Origin: CAZSXU01 sp964610505
GTDB lineage: Bacteria > Arandabacterota > Arandabacteria > JAGLYR01
DNA length: 64,000 nucleotides
Assembly (NCBI GenBank): GCA_964610505.1
Contig: CAZSXU010000007.1
Span: forward strand, 67,787-131,786
Reading direction: 5' to 3'
Of the stretch, positions 9,013 through 17,696 are shown piece by piece. Under the pieces are notes generated by a model. It worked only from the letters and a program-made list of their open reading frames with translations, was not told the DNA's origin and made no database searches. Each line of letters starts with the position of its first letter. Positions within the stretch are counted from its first letter, which is position 1. A program made the translations under genes and the position numbers.

Positions 9013-9561
9013 TCATGCCAGCGCCCGGCGCAGCTGCTCCCGGGCCCGCGAAAGACGGGCCTTGGACGTTCCCACTTCGATATCCAGGATGCCCGCAATC
9101 TCTTCGTGCTTGTATCCCTCCAGATCGTGCATCAGAAACACCACCCGCAGTTTCTCGGTCAGACCGTCGACCGCCCTCGTGAGGCTGATCTTCAGGTCGA
9201 CGAGCCGGGCGGGCGTGCCGCGATGGAAGGACTCGACGTCGTCCGTGTTTGTCTCGTGTTCGCGCACGCGCTTCCTCTTGCGAAGGGCGGTGAGCGCAAT
9301 CGACATGGCGACCGAGTGGAGCCAGGTAGCGAGAGAGGATTCCCCGCGGAAGCCCGAGAGGCGATCGAACGCCTTCACGAAGGTGTCCTGTGTCAGATCC
9401 TCTGCCATTTCGGCGTCTCCCGTCATTCGGTACACCAGCCGGTATACACGGTCCACGTGGGCGTCGTAGAACTCTCGTTCTGCTTTGGGGTCGCCGGTCA
9501 GGATCCCTGCGACCAGCCGTTGCTCGTCCAACCTGCCCTCCGTGGGGTTTTCGTCCTTCAT
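9013..9561 (-). CDS. ECF-type RNA polymerase sigma factor
   Basis: 182-aa sigma-70 family protein of the extracytoplasmic-function class. Region 2 (about 20-95) includes DAEMAEDLTQDTFVKAFDRL and the core-binding/promoter-melting segment FRGESSLATWLHSVA. Region 4 (about 125-180) has LTEKLRVVFLMHDLEGYKHEEIAGIL and a recognition helix with GTSKARLSRAREQLRRAL. Regions 1.1 and 3 are absent, as expected for an ECF factor. It heads a run with the anti-sigma-like protein and two exported HEAT proteins, so it probably responds to an envelope signal and may control its own operon. No ECF promoter could be assigned by eye. Confidence 0.93.
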   Translation of the reverse strand: MKDENPTEGRLDEQRLVAGILTGDPKAEREFYDAHVDRVYRLVYRMTGDAEMAEDLTQDTFVKAFDRLSGFRGESSLATWLHSVAMSIALTALRKRKRVREHETNTDDVESFHRGTPARLVDLKISLTRAVDGLTEKLRVVFLMHDLEGYKHEEIAGILDIEVGTSKARLSRAREQLRRALA

Positions 9562-9761
9562 GAGGGTGAGACGCCGCCCGTCGGCATAGGGTTACACGGG
9601 ATTCACACGGGCCGGCAATCGCAGAGTACGCCGAATTCGGCAGGATTGGCAACTACTGACAGAGGGACGGATCCGTGGAATCACCTTTTGCGGCACCAGA
9701 AATGCTGCGGACGGCCGAGGGAGGGGAACAGACCGATATCTCGGGGCAGAGCGGCTACCGG

Positions 9762-10055
9762 CTAGGCGGGCGGCTCCTGCTTCCGGTCTTCCTTCTCCAG
9801 GATCTCGCGGATCTTCCGCTGCTCCCACTCGGGGCCGAGGATGCCGCGAATTCCGAAGACGGACACGCCATGGGCCACGACTCCGACTCCCCAACCAAGA
9901 AGGGGCCACCAGAACCAGTAGTGGTCACTGCTGGCAATGAGGTTGAAGAGAATCAGGAACAGGTTCACGAATATGTATACGAGCAGGTGGGAATAGAAGC
10001 CCTTGATATCCTCGACCCGCTTTTTCGCCTTCTCATACTTGGCCTGTTCGTCCAT
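9762..10055 (-). CDS. 2TM domain protein
   Basis: 97 aa: a charged N-terminus MDEQAKYEKAKKRVEDIKGFYSHLLVYIFVN, two membrane helices (about 20-40 and 48-70, LLGWGVGVVAHGVSVFG), then a charged tail with WEQRKIREILEKED. This is the pattern of the 2TM family (pfam13239-like), often found alone or fused to sensor kinases. The ATG at 10055 has AGGAGG about 8 nt upstream and lies inside the 3' end of the methyltransferase gene (23-nt overlap), which implies translational coupling. Function unknown. Confidence 0.82.
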   Translation of the reverse strand: MDEQAKYEKAKKRVEDIKGFYSHLLVYIFVNLFLILFNLIASSDHYWFWWPLLGWGVGVVAHGVSVFGIRGILGPEWEQRKIREILEKEDRKQEPPA

Positions 10056-10599
10056 CGTCAGCCCTCCTGGCGAACGTGATGGTCTTCTTCCCCGTGGAAA
10101 GGAACTCGAATCGACGGCTCTCCGTGATACGAGCCAGGATCTCGTCATGTTTCATGTGATGGTCGCTGAAGGACAGGCGTCCCGTGGGCTTGAGCACTCG
10201 GTGGAGTTCCTTCAGCACCTTGTCCGCCCGTTCCAGATCATGATACGTGTCATAGAGAAGGACGACGTCCAGGCTTGCATCGGGCAGGCCGGTTGCGCAG
10301 TCTGACTGGATGAACTCGAGATTCTCGAGACCTTGCTTCCTCGCCTTGCTCTGCACCGTGCGGATGGCGAGCGGGTGGATATCCAGGGCATACACTTTGC
10401 CCTTCGGACCCGCCATGCGGGCCGCGGCGAGGGCATGACCTCCGGGCCCGCAGCCATAATCGAGAACGGATGCCCCTTCATCAATCCCGGCCTCCTCGAC
10501 AATTCGCTCGGGTGGGCAGAACAGATCTCGGAACCAGAACATCGCCGCCATCATTTGGAAACCAACGTTACTCTGCGCACGGTCTTTCGAGTCATTCAT
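10033..10599 (-). CDS. class I SAM-dependent methyltransferase
   Basis: 188 aa. Motif I is VLDYGCGPGGHALAAA, the acidic end of strand beta2 is in VYALDIHPLAIR, and the post-motif DVVLLYDTYHDLERADKVLKELHRVLKPTGRLSFSDHH is typical of the methyltransferase 11/25 group. The ATG at 10599 (MNDSKDRAQ) is preferred to the far upstream start at 10677 because the intervening residues look non-coding and AGAGG stands just upstream. The start is divergent from the TetR gene across a 256-bp region with a promoter and operator, so the efflux regulator might also affect it. Substrate unknown. Confidence 0.85.
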   Translation of the reverse strand: MNDSKDRAQSNVGFQMMAAMFWFRDLFCPPERIVEEAGIDEGASVLDYGCGPGGHALAAARMAGPKGKVYALDIHPLAIRTVQSKARKQGLENLEFIQSDCATGLPDASLDVVLLYDTYHDLERADKVLKELHRVLKPTGRLSFSDHHMKHDEILARITESRRFEFLSTGKKTITFARRADDGRTGQV

Positions 10600-10741
10600 G
10601 CTCTTGCCTCTTACATGATGGGTCCGGACGCGGGCCCTGAGGGAGTCGCTTTCTCCACAGGACAAAAGTACATCCACAGCCGGGCGCCGTCAATTCCTGA
10701 TAGGCCGTGAATCGCTATTCATGTCATGAACACAGAGTCAC

Positions 10742-10770
10742 TTGACAAATCTGCACCGCTCCGGCATATT
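10742..10770 (+). promoter_or_regulatory. sigma-70-like promoter upstream of the TetR/efflux operon
   Basis: TTGACA (10742-10747) and CATATT (10765-10770) are separated by 17 bp and stand about 85 bp before the TetR start codon. The -35 is a consensus match and the -10 matches four of six bases. Confidence 0.55.
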
Positions 10771-10809
10771 AGGAACGAGGGCTCATCATGTGAATACATA
10801 TTCGTAGCT

Positions 10810-10827
10810 AGAATGATCGTTCATTCT
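10810..10827. promoter_or_regulatory. palindromic operator, probable TetR binding site
   Basis: AGAATGA-TCGT-TCATTCT is a perfect 7-bp inverted repeat around a 4-bp centre, lying between the promoter and the TetR start. Size and position fit autorepression by a TetR dimer, whose sites are commonly 14-20 bp palindromes with ATGA/TCAT-type arms. Confidence 0.65.
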
Positions 10828-10855
10828 ATGGTCCTAGTGGCCGCGGAGACCGGAG

Positions 10856-11509
10856 ATGGAAACACGTGACACCCGGCAATCCGATGCCGGCCTGCCTCGC
10901 AAGGAAAGGGAGAAGGCGCAGCACCGCAACGACATTCTTCGCGCCGCCGAGGGATTGTTGTCGAAAAGGTCGTACGCGGAAATCGGCGTGCAGGAGATCG
11001 CGGATGCGGCGGAGTTTAGTGTCGGCTATCTGTACAAGCTCTTCACGAGCAAAGAAGAGATCTTTGAATCGCTCATTCGGGAGAAGCATGAGGAGATTGG
11101 CCGTCTGCTGGACGGATTCCTCTCGCAGCCGGTCGGAGTGGAAGAAAGGCTGCACAACGTCGTCCATGGGATTTTCGAGTGGCTCAACAGGAATCCCGCG
11201 TACACGTCGAGCTCGGTTCGTGAGCTCATGTTCATGAGCTGCGTGCTGCCCGGGTATGCTGCCGAGTATTCTCTTCGAGACGCCCAACATTCGGCCCGCA
11301 TGAAGGACCTGTTCACCGAGGGAATCCGCGCCGGGTTCTTCGGAAAAGAGGATCCCGAGATCATGAGCAGAACGCTCAGGGCCCTGATGAAGGGCTTCAT
11401 TCAGGAGGACTTGTTTCACGGGCGCGAGAGAACGGATTGGAGAGAATACGCGCCCGTTGTGATGCGAATCTTCATGCGCGCGTTCGGTCCGGAAGGGGGT
11501 CGCACGTAG
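10856..11509 (+). CDS. TetR/AcrR family transcriptional regulator
   Basis: 217 aa. The N-terminal helix-turn-helix (about 20-66) reads DILRAAEGLLSKRSYAEIGVQEIADAAEFSVGYLYKLFTSKEEIFESLI, a clear TetR signature. The variable C-terminal helices form the ligand and dimer domain. It precedes TolC by 1 bp and is followed by adaptor and RND genes, so it most likely represses its own operon and is relieved by a pump substrate. CGGAG stands before the ATG. A palindrome at 10810-10827 is the likely operator. Confidence 0.93.
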   Translation: METRDTRQSDAGLPRKEREKAQHRNDILRAAEGLLSKRSYAEIGVQEIADAAEFSVGYLYKLFTSKEEIFESLIREKHEEIGRLLDGFLSQPVGVEERLHNVVHGIFEWLNRNPAYTSSSVRELMFMSCVLPGYAAEYSLRDAQHSARMKDLFTEGIRAGFFGKEDPEIMSRTLRALMKGFIQEDLFHGRERTDWREYAPVVMRIFMRAFGPEGGRT

Positions 11510-11510
11510 A

Positions 11511-12920
11511 ATGGCGTATCATCTGGAGACATCCCGCGTTTCCCGTTTCCGGAGGGTAGGATCGGCACTCATCCCCGCAATCCTGGCGACCCTGTTCGTC
11601 GCTTCGGGGGCGCGTGAGACCCGCGCCACGGCGCCGCGGCGGCTTTCCCTGGAAGACGCCGTCCGGCTTGCGCTGGAGCAAAATGAGACACTTCGCATCG
11701 CTCTGGAGGATGAGAAACAAGCCTCCGGCGCCGTGAAGGAAGCGTGGGCGGGCGCACTGCCCACCATCTCGCTTCAGGGCACCTACCAGGGGAACTTCAA
11801 GAAGCCCGCCTTCTTCGCTCCGGAGGAGTTCGGGGGGGGCAAGTTCGAGATGGGTGAGGACGTCGAGGTGCAGGGCGCGGTCCGCCTCGACCAGGTCCTC
11901 TACGCCTTCGGTCGCGTGGGCAACGCCGTCAAGTTCGCCAACATCTATCAGGAGATGGCGTCCCTCGGGGTCGGAAGCGCGCGGAGCGAGGTCGTCTATG
12001 CCGCGTCCGAAGCGTACCACCGTGTCCTCTTGATGAGGGAAGTGGCGGATATCCAACGCCGATCTCTGGAGCAGGCGCAATCTCACCTGACCGACGTGGA
12101 GGAGAAGTTCGCACAGGGAACGACGTCGCGCTACGAGCTTCTGCGGGCCGAGGTAGAAGTCAAGAATCGCCAACCGGGAGTCATCGATGCGGACAACGCG
12201 CTTGCACTTTCGATGCAGGATCTGAAACGAGTGCTGGGGCTGGACGGGGAACCCGATCCGCTTCTCAGCACACCGCTGGAATTCGTTGCGTTCGGGGTCG
12301 GCGAGGAGAAGGCGATTCTCGAAGCCCTGTCCCATCGGCCGGAGATCCTGCAACTCGAACTCAACGTCCAGGGGCGGGAGAAGGTACTGGCGATCGAGAA
12401 GGCAGGAGTCCTGCCGACGATCGGGCTCTACGGCCAGGTCGCCATGCAGGGCCAGTCCAAGCGGGATCAGCTCACGGGCGCTTTCTACGATCGCAACCGC
12501 GCCATCTCGGCTTCTGCGGGGATCGCGCTCACCATTCCGATCTTTGACGGGTTTCGCACGCGCGGAAAGGTCCAGCAAGCACGGGCGAGCCTCCGGCGCT
12601 CCGAGTACGAGCTCGAGCGGGCTCGAAAAGCGATTCGGCTCGAGGTGACCAAGGCGGTTCAGGATCTGGAAAGCCTGAAACGGGAGTACGAGTCGCAGTC
12701 GGCAACCGTGTCCCTGGCGGAAGAAACCTTCGCCATCGCCCGGACCCGTTTTCGAAACGGTCTTTCCACCCATCTCGAGCTGACCGACGCCGAGATGGCT
12801 CTGGATTTCGCTCGAACGAATGTAGCGGAGACGCTCTACCGGTATAACGTGGCCGTCGCCAACCTGGAGAGGGTTCTGGGGCGCACATCCGGGGACATTG
12901 AAATCTCAGAGGAGGAGTAG
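11511..12920 (+). CDS. TolC family outer-membrane efflux protein
   Basis: 469 aa with a signal peptide (about 1-39). Two related halves follow, each carrying the OEP pattern: LSLEDAVRLALEQNETLRIALEDEK near the start and long alternating helices and strands with FARGTTSRYELLRAE-like and FRNGLSTHLELTDAEMALDFARTNVAETLYRYNVAVANLERVLG segments. TolC-type proteins trimerise to form the outer-membrane exit duct of tripartite pumps. It starts 1 bp after the TetR stop and ends 6 bp before the adaptor, so the three are cotranscribed. A long minus-strand frame covers it and is a shadow. Confidence 0.93.
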   Translation: MAYHLETSRVSRFRRVGSALIPAILATLFVASGARETRATAPRRLSLEDAVRLALEQNETLRIALEDEKQASGAVKEAWAGALPTISLQGTYQGNFKKPAFFAPEEFGGGKFEMGEDVEVQGAVRLDQVLYAFGRVGNAVKFANIYQEMASLGVGSARSEVVYAASEAYHRVLLMREVADIQRRSLEQAQSHLTDVEEKFAQGTTSRYELLRAEVEVKNRQPGVIDADNALALSMQDLKRVLGLDGEPDPLLSTPLEFVAFGVGEEKAILEALSHRPEILQLELNVQGREKVLAIEKAGVLPTIGLYGQVAMQGQSKRDQLTGAFYDRNRAISASAGIALTIPIFDGFRTRGKVQQARASLRRSEYELERARKAIRLEVTKAVQDLESLKREYESQSATVSLAEETFAIARTRFRNGLSTHLELTDAEMALDFARTNVAETLYRYNVAVANLERVLGRTSGDIEISEEE

Positions 12921-12926
12921 TCGTCC

Positions 12927-14084
12927 ATGAGCCGAGGAGCCAAGATAGGTCTCTGGGTGCTGGTTCTTGCCGCGGTCGTAGCGGTGTTCGCAGTTACGGG
13001 CGCCCGGCGGCTGAAGAAGGAAGACGTCGAGAGCATTGAATCGGTCCAGGCGGCGGAGGGGATTCCCGTAGACGTCGTGCGGTCGCAAGTCGTGCTTGTT
13101 GAGGACTGGCGCGAGTTCGTCGGTGTGGCCGAGGGATATGAGCAGATCGACCTCATCGCCGCCTTCCGGACCCGGGTCAACGGCGTTCACGCCCGAGTCG
13201 GTGAACAAGTCTCCGCCGGGGACGTATTGGTTTCCCTGGATCCTTTCGATCCCGCGCACTTCGGCATGAACCTCAGGACCAACGAAGCCCAGTACGAAAC
13301 GGCCCGGCAGGACAGCGTCCGGATCGAGGCGCTGTTTGCCCGGGGAGCCGTGTCGGAACAGGACCTGGATCACGTACGAGCCTCCGCCGAGGCCGCCCGG
13401 GCACAGTACCTGAGCGCGCGCCGGGCCGTGGAACTGGATACCCCGATTGCGGGCATCGTTACGGCGCTCAACGTCGAGGCGGGGGACTATGCCGCCGCAG
13501 AACAGACGCTGGCCACCGTGTCCTCCTATGATCGGATGCGGATTCCGCTCGAACTCAGTGAGTCGGAGCGCTCGCGAATTCAGGTCGGCCAGCCGGCGCG
13601 TCTCCGGGTGGGTGAGCGTGAAGCCGGTACGAAGGGATGCGATACCGGTTCCGGGTTTACCGGCGCCGCAGAACGGGCGCTCCGAGGCTCCGTGGTGAAG
13701 GCGGCCCTGAGCGCCGACCCGACGACGCGGCTTTTTGCCGTGGAGGTGGTTATCGACAATCCCGGCCACGAGCTCAGGCCCGGCACGCTGGTGACTCCGG
13801 AGATTCTCGTCGCCGCTGCCGACGACCTGCCGGTTGTGCCTCCCATCGCACTGGTGAAGCACGACGGCCAGGAACAGGTATTTGTGATTGAGAGTTCCGG
13901 TGGATCCGGGCGGGCTCGCCTTCATAATGTGACGCGGGGGATCGAACACGGTGCGTTGGTTTCGATCGCCGACGGCATCTCCCCCGGAGACATCGTTGTC
14001 GTATGGGGGCAGAACAACTTGAACGACGGCGCAAGAGTGAAGATCCATGCCGAACGGACGGCCGACTATTACCCGGACAGATAA
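12927..14084 (+). CDS. RND efflux periplasmic adaptor (membrane fusion protein)
   Basis: 385 aa. An N-terminal membrane anchor (LWVLVLAAVVAVFAVTG) replaces a lipoprotein signal. A split biotinyl-lipoyl domain surrounds a short helical hairpin (about 80-165): VNGVHARVGEQVSAGDVLVSLDPFDP before it and LDTPIAGIVTALNVEAGDYAAAEQTLATVS after it. A beta-barrel domain and a membrane-proximal domain (VKHDGQEQVFVI, GISPGDIVVVWGQNNLNDGARVKI) follow. Adaptors bridge the RND pump and TolC. GGAGGAG precedes the ATG, and the pump gene begins 53 bp downstream. Confidence 0.93.
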   Translation: MSRGAKIGLWVLVLAAVVAVFAVTGARRLKKEDVESIESVQAAEGIPVDVVRSQVVLVEDWREFVGVAEGYEQIDLIAAFRTRVNGVHARVGEQVSAGDVLVSLDPFDPAHFGMNLRTNEAQYETARQDSVRIEALFARGAVSEQDLDHVRASAEAARAQYLSARRAVELDTPIAGIVTALNVEAGDYAAAEQTLATVSSYDRMRIPLELSESERSRIQVGQPARLRVGEREAGTKGCDTGSGFTGAAERALRGSVVKAALSADPTTRLFAVEVVIDNPGHELRPGTLVTPEILVAAADDLPVVPPIALVKHDGQEQVFVIESSGGSGRARLHNVTRGIEHGALVSIADGISPGDIVVVWGQNNLNDGARVKIHAERTADYYPDR

Positions 14085-14137
14085 GCGGAGACGCAGAGAA
14101 ACAGAGAAGCAGATTCTGGAGAAAGGCGTTGTAGCAC

Positions 14138-17100
14138 ATGTTCATCTCAGATATCTCCGTTCGCCGACCGGTTTTCACGACCATGCTGGTCCTGGCTTTT
14201 GTCGTGCTCGGGATCTTCGGATACATGCGTCTGTCGGTCGACCTCTTTCCGGATATCGATTTTCCCTTCGTGACCATCACGACCCTCTATCCGGGCGCGG
14301 GACCGGAAGAGGTGGAGAGCCAGATCACGCAGAGAATCGAGGACGCGGTCAGCACGCTCGCGGATATCGATCTGATGGAGTCGATCTCCCGGGAGAGTGT
14401 GTCCTTCGTGATCATCCGCTTCGAACTGGAGGCGGATTCCGATGTTGCGGCAAACGACGCACGGGCCAAGGTCGACGCGATTCTGAACGATCTCCCCACC
14501 GGTGCCGAGAAGCCTCAGGTTCAGAAATTCGAGATGGGGGCCCGGCCGATCATTTCTCTCTCGGTGTCCAGCGGCCGCGGTGTGAACCAGACCTACGCCG
14601 TGGCGGATAAGGTCATGCGGGACCGTCTCTCGCAGGTGTCGGGCGTGGCGACCGTGGATATCATCGGCGGCCAGGAGCGTGAGATCCAGATCGCCGTCGA
14701 TCGCAGGAAGATGGATTACTATGGGATTCCCATCACGCTGGTGGCGGCCGCGATCGCCGCGGAGAACGTGAATGTGCCCGAGGGGAGGATCGTCGAAACC
14801 GAGCGGGAGTACACCATCCGGACATTGGGTGAATTCGCTGACGTGTCCGAAATCGGATGTGTTCGGGTGGCGCTTCCGGACGCCGGGTTCATTTCCCTCC
14901 GGGACATCGCAACCATCCGGGATACGTACGCGGAGAGGCGTTCGGTGGCGCGCTTTAACGGTGAACCGGCCGTCCAGATCGACATCGTGAAACAGGCTCA
15001 GGCGAACACGATTGAAACGGCCGACGCCATCTACGGCGCCGTCGAAGACCTGAGGGCGCAGGCGCCGTCCGACTTCGTGATCGAGTATGCGCAGGATGAC
15101 TCCGGATTCATTCGAGATTCGGTGAAGGATGTCCAGCAGAACATCATGATCGGGATTCTCCTGACCGCGATTCTTCTCTACGCCTTCCTGCGGAACGTCC
15201 GGGTGACGCTGATTGCGGCCGTCGTCATGCCCGCGGCGATCGTTTCGACTTTTCTTCTGATGGATGCCGCGGGTTTTACGCTCAACATGATGACGTTGAT
15301 GGCGCTGGGGATTTCCGTCGGGATTCTGGTGACCAATGCGATCGTGGTGATCGAGAACATCATGCGGCATCTTCAGAAAGGTGAGAGCCCACAAGAGGCG
15401 GCGATGAAGGGCACCGAAGAGGTGGCCCTGGCGGTGATCGCCTCAGTGATGACCAACGTCGTCGTGTTCGTCCCGATTGCGTTCATGGAAGGAATCGTCG
15501 GGCGCTTCTTCCTGCAGTTCGGTCTAACGGTTGTCTTTGCCACGGCATTCTCGCTCATCATTTCCTTCACGCTGACACCCATGCTCTCTTCGGTCGTTCT
15601 CAAGCGGAGAGGCTCCCGGCGGTACGAGAGTGAGGAGGCGGGGGAGGTCCGGGACCGGCCGAAAGGGGTGGACCGCCTGATGCGGAACCTGGCCGGCTCT
15701 TATCGCACTCTGCTGGACTGGAGTCTGGCGCGGACCCGGAACCGGGCCGCTCTGGTATTTGCCGCGATCCTCTGTTTCGCATTCGGAATCGTGTTGATCG
15801 GAATTTCCGGCGGCGAGTTCATGTCGGCGATGGACCAGGGGAGCGTGTACGTCTCGGTCGATCTGCCTGCCGGGTCCTCGCTGGAGTTGACCGAGAGAGC
15901 CGTGGAGGAGGTCGAGGGAGTGCTGCGGGCCGAGCCCGAAGTGAGCTCGGTGCTGGGCACGATCGGCGGGGCGGATCGTGGCGTCAACCAGGCCGTGGTC
16001 CTGGCGAAACTCGTGGATCTGTCGGAGCGGGATCGGAAGGCGGAGGAGATCGCCAACGGCGTGCGGCCGAAGCTGGCCGGCATCCCGGGCATCGACGTTA
16101 CGGTGACGGGAGAGGAGTCGGAGGGCGGTGCCTCTGCGGATGTGGAAATCGAAGTCATGGGCGATGATCTGGAGGAGATTCAGAGGATCTCGGGTCTCGT
16201 GCTGGACATCGTCGCGAGTGTCCCGGGGCTCGTCGACGTTGAAACCAGCTGGGAAGAGGGAGGCGAAGAGCTGGTCTTCGTTCCGGATCGCGAGGAGATC
16301 GCCCGCCGGGGACTCTCCACGGGCGCGGTAGCCACGCTTCTCAGGAATGCCTTTGAGGGTGACGAGAGATCGGTCTACCGAGAAGCCGGAGAGGAGTACG
16401 TGATCCGGGTGCAGTTCGACGATGCCGACCGGAAGCAGGTCCGTACCCTGGAGGAGATGCGGCTTCCCGTGGGGGAACATCTTGTGCCGTTGACCCAGCT
16501 GGGGACGGTCGAGCGGCACCGGGGTGAGGCGGAGATCCTCCGCCGGGAGCGCCAGAGGCGGATCACGGTCCGGGCCAATATTGCCGAAGGGACGCTCTCG
16601 GAAGTGGTGAGTGCGGTCCAGTCGGAGACGGACGAGATCACGCTCCCCCCCGGCTACCAGATCAAATTCGCCGGCATGTACGAGTTCCAGCAGGAATCCT
16701 TTGCATCCATCTTCCAGGCACTGATCCTCGCGATCATCCTGACCTACGTGGTTCTGGCGATGATTCTCGAATCCTTCATTCACCCGATCACGGTGATGAT
16801 CACGCTTCCGTTGGGTCTGGTGGGGGCGGCGATGGGCCTCTTCTTCGGTGGTCAGACGATCAACATCATCAGTCTCATGGCGATGGTGATGTTGGTGGGG
16901 ATCGTCGTGAACAACGCGATTCTTCTTCTGGACTACGTCGCGCAGTTGCGCCGCCGTGGACTGGGGAGGAAGGAAGCGATCTTGGAAGCCTGCCCCGTAC
17001 GGCTGCGAGCCGTGATCATGACCAACCTGGCGATTGCCGTGGGGATGGTTCCGCAGGCCCTCTCGAGCGGCTCGGGCGCCGAGTTCCGGATTGCCATGGC

Positions 17101-17218
17101 GGTTGTCACCATGGGGGGTGTTCTGGTGAGCGCAGTCTTCACTCTTATGATTATTCCGTCGCTCTACTACTCGTTCGAGCGGATGGTGGATCGGATCCGC
17201 GGAAGGGCGTTGGAGTAA
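14138..17218 (+). CDS. RND family efflux transporter, inner-membrane pump
   Basis: 1026 aa, standard for an HAE1/AcrB-type pump. TM1 (VRRPVFTTMLVLAFVVLGIFGYMRL) and the DLFPDIDFPFVTI segment are typical, as are two large periplasmic loops and two blocks of six membrane helices. In TM4 the segment GISVGILVTNAIVVIENIMRHL has Thr399-Asn400 where AcrB has its proton-relay Asp407-Asp408. In TM10 GIVVNNAILLLDYV has Val in place of AcrB Lys940. The fold assignment is firm, but the coupling mechanism must differ or use other residues. Substrates could be drugs, lipids or other hydrophobic compounds. Last gene of the TetR-TolC-adaptor-pump operon. Confidence 0.95.
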   Translation: MFISDISVRRPVFTTMLVLAFVVLGIFGYMRLSVDLFPDIDFPFVTITTLYPGAGPEEVESQITQRIEDAVSTLADIDLMESISRESVSFVIIRFELEADSDVAANDARAKVDAILNDLPTGAEKPQVQKFEMGARPIISLSVSSGRGVNQTYAVADKVMRDRLSQVSGVATVDIIGGQEREIQIAVDRRKMDYYGIPITLVAAAIAAENVNVPEGRIVETEREYTIRTLGEFADVSEIGCVRVALPDAGFISLRDIATIRDTYAERRSVARFNGEPAVQIDIVKQAQANTIETADAIYGAVEDLRAQAPSDFVIEYAQDDSGFIRDSVKDVQQNIMIGILLTAILLYAFLRNVRVTLIAAVVMPAAIVSTFLLMDAAGFTLNMMTLMALGISVGILVTNAIVVIENIMRHLQKGESPQEAAMKGTEEVALAVIASVMTNVVVFVPIAFMEGIVGRFFLQFGLTVVFATAFSLIISFTLTPMLSSVVLKRRGSRRYESEEAGEVRDRPKGVDRLMRNLAGSYRTLLDWSLARTRNRAALVFAAILCFAFGIVLIGISGGEFMSAMDQGSVYVSVDLPAGSSLELTERAVEEVEGVLRAEPEVSSVLGTIGGADRGVNQAVVLAKLVDLSERDRKAEEIANGVRPKLAGIPGIDVTVTGEESEGGASADVEIEVMGDDLEEIQRISGLVLDIVASVPGLVDVETSWEEGGEELVFVPDREEIARRGLSTGAVATLLRNAFEGDERSVYREAGEEYVIRVQFDDADRKQVRTLEEMRLPVGEHLVPLTQLGTVERHRGEAEILRRERQRRITVRANIAEGTLSEVVSAVQSETDEITLPPGYQIKFAGMYEFQQESFASIFQALILAIILTYVVLAMILESFIHPITVMITLPLGLVGAAMGLFFGGQTINIISLMAMVMLVGIVVNNAILLLDYVAQLRRRGLGRKEAILEACPVRLRAVIMTNLAIAVGMVPQALSSGSGAEFRIAMAVVTMGGVLVSAVFTLMIIPSLYYSFERMVDRIRGRALE

Positions 17219-17696
17219 GATTCTCAACCACGGATTGCGCAGATTACGGGTCACCCTCTTCAGCACGAAGGCCACGAAGCACACGCTCCGGCGAACTCTC
17301 CCCGCAGCCGGCCCCGTAGGGAGGGGTTTCGGCTATCGGCTCTCGGCAGCGGTTGGATTGTCGGCGTGTCGGGTTTCCGGCGCGGGCCTTGTGCTGCGAA
17401 GAGAGTTCGGCGTCGCGTGGCCGCAGCGTGAATGGGGGATGGTGATTGTCGGGGAAGGCGGCCACCCGCGGCGTTGAAAGAGCACACGCTGCGGCGCGTA
17501 CTCCGGCGAACTCTCCCCGCAGCCGGCCCCGTAGGGAGGGGTTTCGGCTCTCGGCTCTCGCAATGGTCGCCTTGTCAAGTTGCCCCGCTATCCCGCAGTC
17601 TCCTTGCTTCGCCTCAGATATCTGTTGTGTCGCGCGTTTGTTATCGCTATGGTGTTGGCCATGCATGAGTCTCCCGACATAGAGAGGATACCGGCG
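17219..17696. other. intergenic region with no credible gene
   Basis: This 478-bp stretch between the pump and the CPBP protease carries only repeat sequence. It has a degenerate copy of the CCACAGATT-type element near 17228 and two copies of a 49-bp direct repeat. Short frames here translate the repeat and have no start signals. Confidence 0.6.
17286..17549. repeat. 49-bp direct repeat, two copies
   Basis: The 49 bases at 17286-17334 recur identically at 17501-17549. Each begins CTCCGGCGAACTCTCC and ends AGGGGTTTCGGCT, and both are followed by a TCGGCTCTCG-like tail. The 166 bp between them have no gene. The unit is GC-rich and could be a dispersed intergenic repeat of this genome. Confidence 0.85.

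Noticed and set aside
15524..17284. 586-aa minus-strand frame
   Set aside because: Antisense to the RND pump; Arg/His/Gln-rich and without family features.
17260..17668. several short frames with the AETPPYGAGCGESSPE-like string
   Set aside because: They translate the 49-bp direct repeat and have no start signals.
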